DNA of 64,000 bases from Methanolinea sp. (GTDB lineage: Archaea > Halobacteriota > Methanomicrobia > Methanomicrobiales > Methanospirillaceae), in the NCBI GenBank assembly GCA_018262855.1, contig JADFDO010000002.1:62001-126000 (forward strand), in the 5' to 3' direction. A program made the translations under genes and the position numbers. Position 1 is the first letter of the stretch; every line of letters begins with the position of its first letter. Under the pieces are notes generated by a model. The model did no database searches. It had not been told where the DNA came from and worked only from the letters and a program-made list of their open reading frames with translations. This document shows, one piece after another, positions 32,796 through 42,367 of this stretch.

Positions 32796-34693
32796 AACGC
32801 TACCCCCGCGGTCAGCGTCCCCATAAGGAGGATCAGGCCGAAGCAGAGCGCGGTCCCTGCCATGAACAGTCTCCGCTCACCAAAGACATCCTCAAGGTAG
32901 TAGTTCGCAAGGCCGACCTGACGCTGGACTCCCATGGAGCCGAGGAAGTGAAGATCGGGCGTGGCAGGTCTCCCCGCCATATAGGGAGGAACGATATTCT
33001 TCTCCTTCCTGAACCAGAGCAGGGAGAAGGGCATGATCATCAGGAGGAAGAGCATCATGGCCATGATGATGATGTTATCCTGGGAGAGCCTCGCTGTCTG
33101 GCCGTAGACTGAGAGGACAAAGGGCTCTACGAGGTGGGACGAGATAACCGGGAACGCAAGGCACACGAATACGGTCATGGCAGTGAGGAGTGAGAGCACG
33201 ATCCATTTCTCCCGGGATATCCGGTTCTCGACCAGTTCAGCGACCGGGCAGACCGAGATGATCTTCCCCATCCATTTCGACCAGAAGAAGACCGTGATCG
33301 AACCACCGAAGGCCAGGATGGCCACGAACAGGAGGCCGAACGGGGCGTCGATGAACGCCTCGATGGCGGCCCACTTGGAGATCAGCATCCCGAAGGGTGC
33401 GAGAAACATCCCTGCAATCCCGACGAGCATCATCACTCCAATCCTTGGCATCCTGACGATCAGACCGGTCATATCCTCGATATCCCTGCTCCCGATGCGG
33501 TGCTCGACGGTTCCCACGCAGAGGAAGAGGAGTGATTTCGCGATTGCGTGGAATATGATCAGCATGATCGCCGCCCATACCAGTTTATACGTCCCCACTC
33601 CGGCGCAGGCAACGATCAGGCCGAGGTTCGCGATGGTGGAATACGCAAGGACTTTCTTTGCGTTGCTCTGGGATATTGCGATCGCGGACGCGAGCAGGAA
33701 GGTGAATCCTCCTACGAGGGCAATGATGAGGCCCTCCATGGTTCCCGTCATCACAGGGGAGAGACGGACGATAATATAGACACCTGCTTTCACCATGGTG
33801 CTCGAATGGAGCAGCGCCGAGACCGGAGTTGGTGCAACCATTGCACCCACGAGCCACGCAGAGAAAGGCATGAGCGCCGATTTTGTGATGCCGGCAAAGG
33901 CGATCAGGACCGCTGGGACAAGGGCGACTGCATGGCCTGACTGGATGAGGGTGCTGATGGCAAGGAGGTTGCCCCCGGGGCTGATGATGGCAAGATAGAT
34001 GAGTGCCCCGGCAAAGGCAATACCACCCAGGAGGTTCATGTTCAGCGCCAGGAACGAGTTGTTGATTGCTTCCCCGGTTCCCGAGTAGCCGATAAGAAGG
34101 AACGAACAGAGGGTGGTGAGCTCCCAGAAGAAGAACACCCAGGGGAGGTAGTTGGAGAATACAAGCCCGAACATGGAGGAGAGGAATATGAAGACAAGGA
34201 AGAAAAAGGTCCTGCGCCGGTCCTTCACATCCGGGTGCTGCTGGTGGAAGGTGGCCATGTATCCCAGGGCGTAGACGCAGATGAGGCTTCCGATTATTCC
34301 TATGATGAGAGCCATGATCAGGGATAACTGGTCTATGAAGAGATCGGGAACATGGGCCCCGTGCGAACCGGTGCTCTCAAAGAACAGGAGCAATGCAGCC
34401 TGGGCTACCACGAGAAATATCGCAAGATACTTCCTGTGCTTGATCCCGAGGTAAATCAAAAAGACGGCGATGATCATCTCGGCGATGAACATCAGAGTCG
34501 TCACCCACTCAACAGTAACCGGGAAGAATTCCTGCCCCGCCCCGGGAGTGATAAAGAGGAGATAGAACGAGGCAATCCCGATGATGAGTGCACCTGCCTG
34601 TACAACAAGTCGCCGCCAGGAATCTCCCGGCACCAGCAGGAGTATGAGAGCGATTGCGGCAGGGAAGAGTATAAGGAATGGAAGTGTGATCAA
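32792..34693 (-). CDS. echA: Ech hydrogenase membrane subunit A (NuoL-like)
   Basis: This antiporter-like subunit of about 633 residues has 14 or more helices, including FFFWELTTLCSFLLIGYSG, GITKSALMPFSAWLVGAM and ALLHSSTMVKAGVYI, the conserved proton-channel helices. I place the start at TTG 34693 because GAGGGTGAG lies 3 bases before it and translation then begins at the first helix (LITLPFLILFPAAIA). ATG 34744 or TTG 34777 would add a polar leader of 17-28 residues without a ribosome binding site. It is first in the ech operon. Confidence 0.9.
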   Translation of the reverse strand: MITLPFLILFPAAIALILLLVPGDSWRRLVVQAGALIIGIASFYLLFITPGAGQEFFPVTVEWVTTLMFIAEMIIAVFLIYLGIKHRKYLAIFLVVAQAALLLFFESTGSHGAHVPDLFIDQLSLIMALIIGIIGSLICVYALGYMATFHQQHPDVKDRRRTFFFLVFIFLSSMFGLVFSNYLPWVFFFWELTTLCSFLLIGYSGTGEAINNSFLALNMNLLGGIAFAGALIYLAIISPGGNLLAISTLIQSGHAVALVPAVLIAFAGITKSALMPFSAWLVGAMVAPTPVSALLHSSTMVKAGVYIIVRLSPVMTGTMEGLIIALVGGFTFLLASAIAISQSNAKKVLAYSTIANLGLIVACAGVGTYKLVWAAIMLIIFHAIAKSLLFLCVGTVEHRIGSRDIEDMTGLIVRMPRIGVMMLVGIAGMFLAPFGMLISKWAAIEAFIDAPFGLLFVAILAFGGSITVFFWSKWMGKIISVCPVAELVENRISREKWIVLSLLTAMTVFVCLAFPVISSHLVEPFVLSVYGQTARLSQDNIIIMAMMLFLLMIMPFSLLWFRKEKNIVPPYMAGRPATPDLHFLGSMGVQRQVGLANYYLEDVFGERRLFMAGTALCFGLILLMGTLTAGVAL

Positions 34694-34901
34694 AGACTCA
34701 CCCTCGAATGGGTGAAAGTCTGGTTTTTTGTCATTATTAATCATTCTAATTTGGCCTGAAAACGGGGAATACCTCAAATAATGGGGATTTTACTCTGAAA
34801 TAGTTGTGAATTTAAGAGCAAAGGCTGAATTCTCAACCCATGGCAAACTATTATCCGTCTGTGAGTATATGAGCGCATACCTATTGATGGGTGGATGGGT
34901 T

Positions 34902-35231
34902 ATGCCGGATGTGTCCAGGACCGAGATCGGGAGGAGGATCTTTTCCCTGCAGAAGGAAAAGAACGTTGAGCAGGTAATCGAGAAGATTCGGAGGAACCTC
35001 GGTGACGAGTGGAAGGTTTTTTCCCAGACAGACATCGAACTTCTGAAGAATATCCTCGGGGATGCATGGGTTTTTGTCGAACGCGATGTCTGGGAGAAAA
35101 TAACGTTCTCCAGGCTTTCTCGCATGGATCTCTTTGACCTCATCGTGATTGGAAGGGAATCCAAAGAAAAGGAGATCGACGAGAGGACCGCGGTGGAGAA
35201 GGCCTTGAAAATACTCATGACCACCATGTGA
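34902..35231 (+). CDS. 109-residue protein, paralogue A of a local pair
   Basis: The start at ATG 34902 (MPDVSRTEIGRRIFSLQKEK) is set by its paralogue at 35752-36081, which has the same length and aligned start. Shared elements are GRR(I/V)F, E(Q/R)(V/A)IEKIR.N(L/I)G..WK, D(I/L).LLK.ILG(D/E)(A/S)W, and TFSRLSR/AFTRLSR. GGTGGATGG precedes the ATG. It is probably helical and cytoplasmic. The pair lies between the ech operon and the ATP synthase operon, divergent from ech. I recognise no family and give no function. Confidence 0.8.
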   Translation: MPDVSRTEIGRRIFSLQKEKNVEQVIEKIRRNLGDEWKVFSQTDIELLKNILGDAWVFVERDVWEKITFSRLSRMDLFDLIVIGRESKEKEIDERTAVEKALKILMTTM

Positions 35232-35751
35232 CGGGAGGAACTCACCCCCTCACCACATTTGCATAGCATGTCCGCATTGCATTCTTTTATTTTACTGAGA
35301 ATGACATTTGTTTTTGCTGATTCCCTGCGGAGAGGAATGACGCATACCCTTCTGCCGGGGAGGTTGTTTCAATGAGATCCTATCGACACCTACGACACAT
35401 ACTGGCAACATCACGGGCCGGCCACGGATTCTGCAAGGAGACTGATCATCAAGGCCTTATCGCTATCTACGAGAGGATAGAGAGAAAAGGGGAGAGAAAG
35501 GATTAATATTCTTCTTCAAAGGCAGACAATATTTCCGTGCAGGTCCACACTGTTTTCTCCATTACCTCCAATTTGCGTGGATCTCGTCATTGTGATCCAT
35601 TCCTGAATGATCTCTCTCAATTATGGAGTATTTTCCATTTCTCTCATCCATACGATCCCCCTTGTAGAACGGTGGCAAGAGATGTGTATCGTCAGGGAGT
35701 GGCCAAAATACATATATATCCTTCAGGGAAGTGTAGACTGAGCTGGTGGGT
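35232..35751. other. Gap between the two paralogues, no gene seen
   Basis: These 520 bases contain no convincing gene. Just before the second paralogue, ACATATATATC (about 35710-35720) is a TATA box and CTGGTGGG the ribosome binding site for ATG 35752. Confidence 0.45.
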
Positions 35752-36081
35752 ATGCCTGAAGTGACTGATGACGAGAGAGGCCGGAGAGTATTCCAGATCC
35801 ACAGAGATATGGCGGTCGAAAGGGCGATCGAAAAAATAAGGGAGAATATCGGACAGGACTGGAAGATTTACTCCACAAGGGACATCGATCTCCTCAAGTA
35901 TATCCTCGGGGAGAGCTGGATCTCACTGAATCGTCGCACATGGGAGAGTTTTGCGTTCACACGACTCTCCAGGGAAAACATCGATGAGATCATCAGGATC
36001 GGAAAGGAGGTCAAAGGGAAGAAACTTCTGGAGAGTGATGCAGTCACAGATGTAGTGAATATTTTGAAGAGAGTCTCATAA
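35752..36081 (+). CDS. 109-residue protein, paralogue B of a local pair
   Basis: It starts MPEVTDDERGRRVFQIHRDM and parallels paralogue A through the whole length, with blocks AIEKIRENIGQDWKIYSTRD, LLKYILGESW and FTRLSRENIDEIIRIGKEVKGK. The C-terminal VVNILKRVS matches A's ALKILMTTM. The conserved Trp residues and LLK.ILG core mark a small globular domain. It has its own TATA box, so the copies can be expressed separately. It converges with the ATP synthase operon. Function is unknown. Confidence 0.8.
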   Translation: MPEVTDDERGRRVFQIHRDMAVERAIEKIRENIGQDWKIYSTRDIDLLKYILGESWISLNRRTWESFAFTRLSRENIDEIIRIGKEVKGKKLLESDAVTDVVNILKRVS

Positions 36082-36135
36082 GACGCTGGATCCTGTCAGG
36101 GATTGGATTGAAATGCAGAGTGAGTTACATTCCCC

Positions 36136-36783
36136 TCAGGATGCCAAAGTCTCTTTCTTCTTCCTTTCAATGATCTTTTTTACTTTTTTCAAACGGTAGA
36201 GGTCTTCGCGATCCCTCTCGTCAATGGTGATCTCAATATATTTTGCCTGCCTCTTCAGTTCAGGGATGAGAACCTGTTCCAGGGCATTCACCCTTCTCCG
36301 GGTCATCTGGATCTCGGAACCAAGTCTCCTCAAGGACGTTTCAGTCTCCGCAAGGGATATGATGAGATCCAGTTCTGCTTCATATTTCTCTGCGGCTTCA
36401 TCGATCCTTCCGCTCACCCCAAGGATACTATACCCCCGATCAAGGAGACTCTTCACAAAACGCTTCTTTTCGATCACAGGGACGGGAACACCCATGACAT
36501 TCTTCCCCTTGATATCGAGGGTCACACCCCGTCTGGTCGCGAATGATGCAGATTTTAATGTCACTGGATCATCGATCGCCTGAGCAATGAGAAGCGCGTG
36601 CTGGGCGACATCAGAGAGCTTTTCCAGTTCGGTTCGTGACTCCGACACCGACTCCATAACATTAAAAAATTCCTGGATGAGGGCGTCCATCTTCTCCCTG
36701 AGGAGATCCCGGCCCTGTTCAGCGAGCTTGATCTGTGCATTCTTCTTTATGAGCTCCATCCGGGTGGGATTTATCTGCTCCAT
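36136..36783 (-). CDS. atpD: A-type ATP synthase subunit D
   Basis: The 215-residue coiled-coil central-shaft subunit has NPTRMELIKKNAQIKLAEQGRDLLREKMDAL at the start and EIQMTRRRVNALEQVLIPELKRQAKYIE near residue 155, both hallmark D-subunit segments. It transmits rotation between the A3B3 head and the membrane ring. It is last in the operon; its ATG shares its first base with the atpB stop. Confidence 0.95.
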   Translation of the reverse strand: MEQINPTRMELIKKNAQIKLAEQGRDLLREKMDALIQEFFNVMESVSESRTELEKLSDVAQHALLIAQAIDDPVTLKSASFATRRGVTLDIKGKNVMGVPVPVIEKKRFVKSLLDRGYSILGVSGRIDEAAEKYEAELDLIISLAETETSLRRLGSEIQMTRRRVNALEQVLIPELKRQAKYIEITIDERDREDLYRLKKVKKIIERKKKETLAS

Positions 36784-38183
36784 TATGATCCCTTTTGAAT
36801 GGCTGGATGATATTTCTGGATGTATTCACGTTTAATTCGTTTCAATTCCTCAACAGGGAGGAGTGTAAATAACTCCCACCCGATCTCGAGCGTTCTCTCA
36901 ATGCCCCGGTTCTCGTCCCCCTGGGTGATGAACCGCCGTTCGAATTCGTCTGCGAATTTAAGGTATTTCTTGTCAAGGTCAGTAAGCGCTTCTTCACCAA
37001 CGATCGCGACGAGCCTCCTTAAGTCTCTCCCATAGGCGTATGAAGCATACAGCTGGTCGGCGACGTTCCGGTGGTCTTCCCTGGTTTTTCCGGGCCCGAT
37101 CCCCAGGTTCATTAGCCGTGAAAGGCAGGGAAGGGTATCGACCGGGGGATCGGCACCACGACGGAACAGGTCGCGGGAGAGCACGATCTGCCCTTCCGTG
37201 ATATAGCCGGTCAAATCAGGAACGGGATGCGTGATATCGTCATCCGGCATGGTGAGGATCGGGATCTGGGTGATCGATCCTTTCTTCCCCTTGACCCTGC
37301 CTGCACGCTCGTAGATCGAGGCAAGGTCGGTATACATGTAGCCGGGATACCCTCTCCGGCCGGGAACTTCCTCACGTGCCGTGGAGATCTCCCGCAACGC
37401 CTCGCAGTAATTGATCATGTCGGTTAGGATCACGAGAACGTGCAGGTCATGCTCGAAGGCAAGGAATTCGGCGGCTGTGAGAGCACACCTGGGAGTTGCA
37501 ATCCTCTCGATCGTGGGATCGTCCGCGAGGTTCATAAAAAAGACGACCCTCTCGAGGGCCCCGGTCTTCTCGAAGTCCCTCATGAAGAAGGAGGCTTCCT
37601 TGTAGGTGATCCCCATTGCGACAAAAATCACCGCAAATTTCTCTTCTTCGCCAAGGACCCTTGCCTGTCGTGCAATCTGCGCTGCGAGTTTGTTTGCAGG
37701 AAGGCCCGCACCGGAGAAGATAGGGAGTTTCTGCCCCCGGACGAGCGTGTTCAGGCCATCGATCGTGGACATCCCTGTCTGGATGAAATCTGCGGGTTTG
37801 TCACGGGCTGAAGGGTTGATAGGCATACCGTTGATATCAAGGTTCGCTTCTTCGATGATGTCGGGACCCCCGTCACGGGGTTTTCCAACGCCGTTGAAGA
37901 TGCGCCCCAGCATCTCGATCGAGACTTTTACTTTCGGGGGTTCTCCTGTGAACCGGACCCGTGTGTCCTTGTTGTCGATACCGCTCGTCCCTTCATACAC
38001 CTGGGTGACTGCGATGTCTTTCGAGATATCAAGCACCTGGCCGGTCCGTTCCTCTCCAGTCGGAAGAATGATGCGGACAATTTCACCATATGAGACGCCT
38101 TTCACGTTCTGGATGAATATCAGGGGGCCTGATACATAGCTAATCGCCCTTGCTTCTCTGGTGAAGAGTGGTGTTCTGTTCAT
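36783..38183 (-). CDS. atpB: A-type ATP synthase subunit B
   Basis: The 466-residue non-catalytic head subunit contains [51 protein letters not shown] in place of a full Walker A, and [17 protein letters not shown]. It alternates with subunit A in the head and binds regulatory nucleotide. The ATG overlaps the atpA stop by 4 bases. The length is standard. Confidence 0.96.
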   Translation of the reverse strand: MNRTPLFTREARAISYVSGPLIFIQNVKGVSYGEIVRIILPTGEERTGQVLDISKDIAVTQVYEGTSGIDNKDTRVRFTGEPPKVKVSIEMLGRIFNGVGKPRDGGPDIIEEANLDINGMPINPSARDKPADFIQTGMSTIDGLNTLVRGQKLPIFSGAGLPANKLAAQIARQARVLGEEEKFAVIFVAMGITYKEASFFMRDFEKTGALERVVFFMNLADDPTIERIATPRCALTAAEFLAFEHDLHVLVILTDMINYCEALREISTAREEVPGRRGYPGYMYTDLASIYERAGRVKGKKGSITQIPILTMPDDDITHPVPDLTGYITEGQIVLSRDLFRRGADPPVDTLPCLSRLMNLGIGPGKTREDHRNVADQLYASYAYGRDLRRLVAIVGEEALTDLDKKYLKFADEFERRFITQGDENRGIERTLEIGWELFTLLPVEELKRIKREYIQKYHPAIQKGS

Positions 38184-39919
38184 CGCTCTGCCTCCAGTGC
38201 GCCAAGGGTTCCATCGATCTGGGTGATCAGGTCTTTTATCTTTTCAACATCAGTGAGTTCTTTCATGCGCCCGATCTCAGTTTTCACAGGAGATTTCAGG
38301 ATTTTCACGAGAGAGACCCCCTTCCCCATCGCCTGGTTCACCCGGTCATAGAATGCAAGGATCACCTTGAGCATCCAGTACTGCTTTTCAAGTGAGCAGA
38401 AGGAATCAATATCATGATATGCACTTTGCTGGAGGAAATCCTCCCGGATCATCCGTGTGATCTCAAGGATAGCTTTCTCGCTCTCGGGTAATGCATCGGG
38501 ACCGACCAGCTGCACGATCTCCTGGAGCTCGACTTCTTTCTGGAGGAGATACATTGCACGTGCCCGGAGATCTTTCCAGTCAGAAAAGCCACTCGTAGCA
38601 AACCAGTCTTTGATCTGGTCAAGGTAGAGTGAGTAACTCTTGATCCAGTTCACTGAAGGAAAATGCCTGCGGTATGCGAGACTCGTGTCGAGAGCCCAGA
38701 AGGTACCAGCGATACGAAGTGTATTCTGTGTGATGGGTTCGGAGAAATCGCCGCCCGGGGGTGATACAGCCCCGACCACCGTCACCGATCCTTTCCGGTC
38801 ATCGGAACCAAGGCATACCACCCGACCCGCCCGTTCGTAGAATGCGGCGAGCCTGGTTGCAAGGTAGGCAGGGTAGCCTTCTTCACCTGGCATCTCTTCA
38901 AGCCTGCCCGAGACCTCGCGCAATGCCTCGCCCCACCGCGAGGTGGAGTCAGCCATGAGCGCGACGTCATACCCCATGTCGCGGTAATATTCCGCGAGCG
39001 TAATCCCAGTATAGATGGATGCCTCCCTCGCGGCGACGGGCATATTGGAGGTGTTCGCGATGAGGATGGTCCGCTGGATAAGGGGTCGCTTTGTCCTCGG
39101 ATCGAGCAGTTCCGGGAATTCGGTGAGTACATCGGTCATCTCGTTTCCCCTCTCCCCACACCCTATGTAGACCACGATCTGGGTGTCAGACCATTTGGCA
39201 AGGGTCTGCTCTGCAACGGTTTTTCCAGTTCCGAATCCACCGGGAATCATCGCGGTTCCCCCTTTCGACACGGGGAAGAGTGTGTCAAAGACGCGCTGAC
39301 CGGTCACCAGCAGGGTATCAGGATCCATTTTGCGCTGATAGGGTCTCCCTTTCCTGACCGGCCACGTCTGCATCATCGTGATCTCAGTTCCATCTTCCAG
39401 GACACAGACAGGGTCGTCGACTGTAAATTCACCGGCCCGGATGTCCTTGACCGTACCTGATACGAATGGAGGTATCATGACCCGGTGTTCCAAATGATAC
39501 TCGGTGACAGTTCCTATCACGTCACCTCCGGTTACACGGTCTCCCTTCTTCACTCGTGGAGAAAACTCCCACTTTTTCTCATGCGAGAGCCCGGGCACCG
39601 TCATTCCCCTCGAGATAAAACTCCCGCTCTTTTCTGCAAGGAGGGGGAGCGGTCGTTGAATACCGTCATAGATGGAAGAAAGCAGACCCGGTCCAAGCTC
39701 GACTGAGAGCGGCAGTCCTGTATTTGATACTTTTTCGCCGACCTTCAGGCCAGTGGTGTCCTCATAGACCTGGATGACGGCCTGATTTCCATCAAGCCGT
39801 ATGATCTCTCCGTTCAGTTTCTGCTCGCCGACCTTCACCACATCATACATCCGGGACCCCCTCATACCTTCTGACAGGACCACAGGGCCCGAAATTCTTG
39901 AAATAGCACCGACAATCAT
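38180..39919 (-). CDS. atpA: A-type ATP synthase catalytic subunit A
   Basis: The 579-residue catalytic subunit has a Walker A written GGFGTGKT near residue 227, then [15 protein letters not shown] and [21 protein letters not shown]. It includes the extra non-homologous region typical of A/V-type A subunits (about residues 110-185). It synthesises or hydrolyses ATP at the A/B interface. The common form of the P-loop is GPFGSGKT, so GGFGT is a mild variation. Confidence 0.96.
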   Translation of the reverse strand: MIVGAISRISGPVVLSEGMRGSRMYDVVKVGEQKLNGEIIRLDGNQAVIQVYEDTTGLKVGEKVSNTGLPLSVELGPGLLSSIYDGIQRPLPLLAEKSGSFISRGMTVPGLSHEKKWEFSPRVKKGDRVTGGDVIGTVTEYHLEHRVMIPPFVSGTVKDIRAGEFTVDDPVCVLEDGTEITMMQTWPVRKGRPYQRKMDPDTLLVTGQRVFDTLFPVSKGGTAMIPGGFGTGKTVAEQTLAKWSDTQIVVYIGCGERGNEMTDVLTEFPELLDPRTKRPLIQRTILIANTSNMPVAAREASIYTGITLAEYYRDMGYDVALMADSTSRWGEALREVSGRLEEMPGEEGYPAYLATRLAAFYERAGRVVCLGSDDRKGSVTVVGAVSPPGGDFSEPITQNTLRIAGTFWALDTSLAYRRHFPSVNWIKSYSLYLDQIKDWFATSGFSDWKDLRARAMYLLQKEVELQEIVQLVGPDALPESEKAILEITRMIREDFLQQSAYHDIDSFCSLEKQYWMLKVILAFYDRVNQAMGKGVSLVKILKSPVKTEIGRMKELTDVEKIKDLITQIDGTLGALEAER

Positions 39920-39923
39920 ACAG

Positions 39924-40244
39924 TTACTTCCTCAGCACGATGTTGTACCCGATTGCTCTCCTCAGCAGCCCTTCGATGTAGCTCGTCCGATCCAGTTTCT
40001 TTGAATGGGAAGGAATAGGGATGATGATCGGCCGGTAGGATCTCTCAATTTTTTCCATCATCTTCTCGTCAAGTGACATCATGAAATCCTCATTGATCGC
40101 GATAATGCCGGTATCGTCTTTCAGGAGCAGGGACGGAAGCATGGCACGGACCTCTTCGGAGTTCTGGATCTCCATGACATCGACACCAGCCAGCCGGAAT
40201 CCGGGTGCGGATTCGGGATCCGTGACGACGATGAACTTATACAC
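39924..40244 (-). CDS. atpF: A-type ATP synthase subunit F
   Basis: The 106-residue Rossmann-like central-stalk protein starts [23 protein letters not shown] and has [18 protein letters not shown] and RPIIIPIPS, the normal F-subunit pattern. It binds subunit D and influences activity. It overlaps atpC by 8 bases and lies 4 bases before atpA. Confidence 0.93.
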   Translation of the reverse strand: MYKFIVVTDPESAPGFRLAGVDVMEIQNSEEVRAMLPSLLLKDDTGIIAINEDFMMSLDEKMMEKIERSYRPIIIPIPSHSKKLDRTSYIEGLLRRAIGYNIVLRK

Positions 40245-41298
40245 TGATGAGCGCCTCCCTGAGTTCTTTTTCCGGGACCTCGGTGAGCTTGCACCGGGCT
40301 ATAACCCGGATATTTGTCACCTCTGTGTATTTTGCCCATATGTAGGCGATTGGTATGGCGATCGACAGAGGATCTCCGAGGAACAGGGCAACCGATTTTT
40401 TGACGAGGTACCGTTCGAGCTCCTTTTCGAATGCTGAAATTTTTTCGGCAGCGATGTATTCGGGAGGAATCTTTGAGATGAACTGGTAAGGGGTACGCTC
40501 GAGCAGTTTTAATGCTCCCTCGATGGTTCCGGATTTCATGATGGAGAGGAGTTTCGCGGCATCAAAGTCAGGGCTTCCCTGAACGAAGTAGCGTTTTGCC
40601 TCTTCAGTATCAATCCGGTCCCGGATTGCCCGTAGCACTGTCTTGATGTTGTTGATGTCGATTTCAGTGACAAGGATACTCTTGAGAATCCGGGCATCAT
40701 CAGATTCCCCGCCCTTTAACTTTGACATGGCATCCTGGTAGTAGAATGTGTCAAGGGCGTATTCGAGGACCAGCATGTCGCCCGAATCGGCGAATTCCTT
40801 GAAATTGGCAGTGAGGGGGCGTGCATATACCACGCCCCATGTGGCGAGGAGGTCGATCACTGCCTTGACATCGGGCTGTTTTACCAGTTCGGTGAGTGCT
40901 GCCTCGTCAAGTTCACCGGCTGGGATCAGGCATTCGAGGATTTCTGAGGGATTTTCCTGGATCTTCTTGCCCCTCAGAATGGTCTTGATATTCTGGACAT
41001 CCCAGCGGTTGAGAATAATCGTTACATATCTCTCACTATCCCCACCCCGGATGAGATTCAGGATCGTCCTGAAAGTTTTCACGAGATCTTTTCGTATCGC
41101 GACTTCAATGCGGTTGATACCCGAATAAAGCACCCCTGCTTTTTCCAGTTCCTCCCTGTACGTTGTCTTTTCCAGTTCCGTGATGAGGGTGTCAATGTCA
41201 GGCTTGTTGATAAGTTGTTCAAGGAGAGACCGATCAAGCAGGCGGCTTTTCATGGCTTTTATCCGTGCATTGACGTACGCATACTCCATGTCACTCAC
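40237..41298 (-). CDS. atpC: A-type ATP synthase subunit C
   Basis: The 353-residue all-helical subunit is built of three similar bundles; it starts YAYVNARIKAMKSRLLDRSLLEQLI and ends with IAYIWAKYTEVTNIRVIARCKL. It sits as a cap connecting the central shaft to the membrane ring. It overlaps atpE by 8 bases. The length fits archaeal C subunits (about 350). Confidence 0.94.
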   Translation of the reverse strand: MSDMEYAYVNARIKAMKSRLLDRSLLEQLINKPDIDTLITELEKTTYREELEKAGVLYSGINRIEVAIRKDLVKTFRTILNLIRGGDSERYVTIILNRWDVQNIKTILRGKKIQENPSEILECLIPAGELDEAALTELVKQPDVKAVIDLLATWGVVYARPLTANFKEFADSGDMLVLEYALDTFYYQDAMSKLKGGESDDARILKSILVTEIDINNIKTVLRAIRDRIDTEEAKRYFVQGSPDFDAAKLLSIMKSGTIEGALKLLERTPYQFISKIPPEYIAAEKISAFEKELERYLVKKSVALFLGDPLSIAIPIAYIWAKYTEVTNIRVIARCKLTEVPEKELREALISV

Positions 41299-41875
41299 CG
41301 AAAAGGACCGAAAAAATTTCGGGTCTGTAGATCTCCTTTGCTTTTTTCAGACGGGATTCGAGCGTGTTGAAGACAACAAACCGTTCATCACGACTGTATG
41401 CATTCAGGCCACCGCTACAGGTAAGGTCGGGGATTATCTCGGACGAGATGTTCATTTCTTTGAGGATATCCCTGGTGAGAGCCTCATCCCTCTTATCAAT
41501 ATGAAGTCTCACACCGTCACTGCCAAGGTCGCTGAGCGCTTCAGTCACGAGTCCTTTCTGGATCTTCCTGTATTCCGGATTATCGCGTGCGGATGACAGG
41601 TTCCGGGACGCTTCCTCGAATACTCTCTCAAAAACCAGGTTTTTTGATTTGATAATCTCCATGCGGCTTTTTTCCCTTACCTCGGACAGGATCTTGTTCC
41701 GCCGGATTGCTACCGATTCTGTTGCTTCTTCCATGAGTTGTTTTTTAATCGGCAGGTCTCTCGCCTGTGCCTCCCTGATTATTTCATCTGCCTCGGCTTT
41801 TGAACGTTCCTTGATCTCGGAGATCCGCTCCTCCCCACTCAATTCAACAGCCTTGATCAGATCATCAATTGCCAT
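41291..41875 (-). CDS. atpE: A-type ATP synthase subunit E
   Basis: The 194-residue peripheral-stalk protein has a long N-terminal coiled coil (about 1-90, rich in Glu/Arg/Lys/Ala) and a globular C-terminal end with SSARDNPEYRKIQKGLVTEAL. With subunit H it forms the stator. It follows atpK after a 68-base gap and overlaps atpC. Confidence 0.92.
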   Translation of the reverse strand: MAIDDLIKAVELSGEERISEIKERSKAEADEIIREAQARDLPIKKQLMEEATESVAIRRNKILSEVREKSRMEIIKSKNLVFERVFEEASRNLSSARDNPEYRKIQKGLVTEALSDLGSDGVRLHIDKRDEALTRDILKEMNISSEIIPDLTCSGGLNAYSRDERFVVFNTLESRLKKAKEIYRPEIFSVLFGE

Positions 41876-41943
41876 GGTTCACCTGCACTTTCAGACGTTT
41901 CAGTGTGATCTTTTTCGTATGAGTATTCCTGGATCTTCCAGGC

Positions 41944-42162
41944 TCACACCAGCATGATCATGATCATGGATGCAACCACGAAACCAAGAATCACGAGAGT
42001 CTCGGGAATAGCCACCAGGATGATCATCAGACCAAACATTTCCGGTTTTTCTGCAATCGTTCCCGCTCCCGCTGCGCCAATTCTCGACTGTGCAATACCG
42101 GTACCGAGCGCTCCAAGCCCGAATGCGATGCCTGCCCCAATGGGGATTCCGAAATCAACCAT
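41944..42162 (-). CDS. atpK: A-type ATP synthase proteolipid subunit K (8 kDa)
   Basis: The 72-residue protein has two helices: GAGIAFGLGALGTGIAQSRIG with Gln25, and a second with the ion-binding PETLVILGF (Glu54, Thr55). The Gln plus Glu-Thr pattern is compatible with sodium binding in c-type rings, though the coupling ion is not decided by sequence. GGAGG lies 8-9 bases before the ATG. It is the only gene in the operon flanked by substantial gaps. Confidence 0.94.
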   Translation of the reverse strand: MVDFGIPIGAGIAFGLGALGTGIAQSRIGAAGAGTIAEKPEMFGLMIILVAIPETLVILGFVVASMIMIMLV

Positions 42163-42185
42163 TCACATCAGCCTCCTTCCAAAGC

Positions 42186-42206
42186 GCCGCCCTTTGCACA
42201 GGCGGC
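42186..42206 (-). promoter_or_regulatory. Stem-loop upstream of atpK
   Basis: GCCGCC/GGCGGC (42186-42191 with 42201-42206) forms a hairpin in the 205-base gap between atpI and atpK, just before the atpK ribosome binding site. It could protect or mark a processed atpK transcript, which is needed in excess. Confidence 0.4.
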
Positions 42207-42367
42207 ACATCGATTTCATTCATGATTTAATATTGATCTTGTTCTTTCTCTTCGCATCACGGTAGTGTGATGAAATACATGCCATTTTTTATGTTTCAGT
42301 TACATGGACAACTCCTCTCGTGCGGGTATTCTGGCCGATCTGACTCCAATATGGCGTCCTTTCCGGT

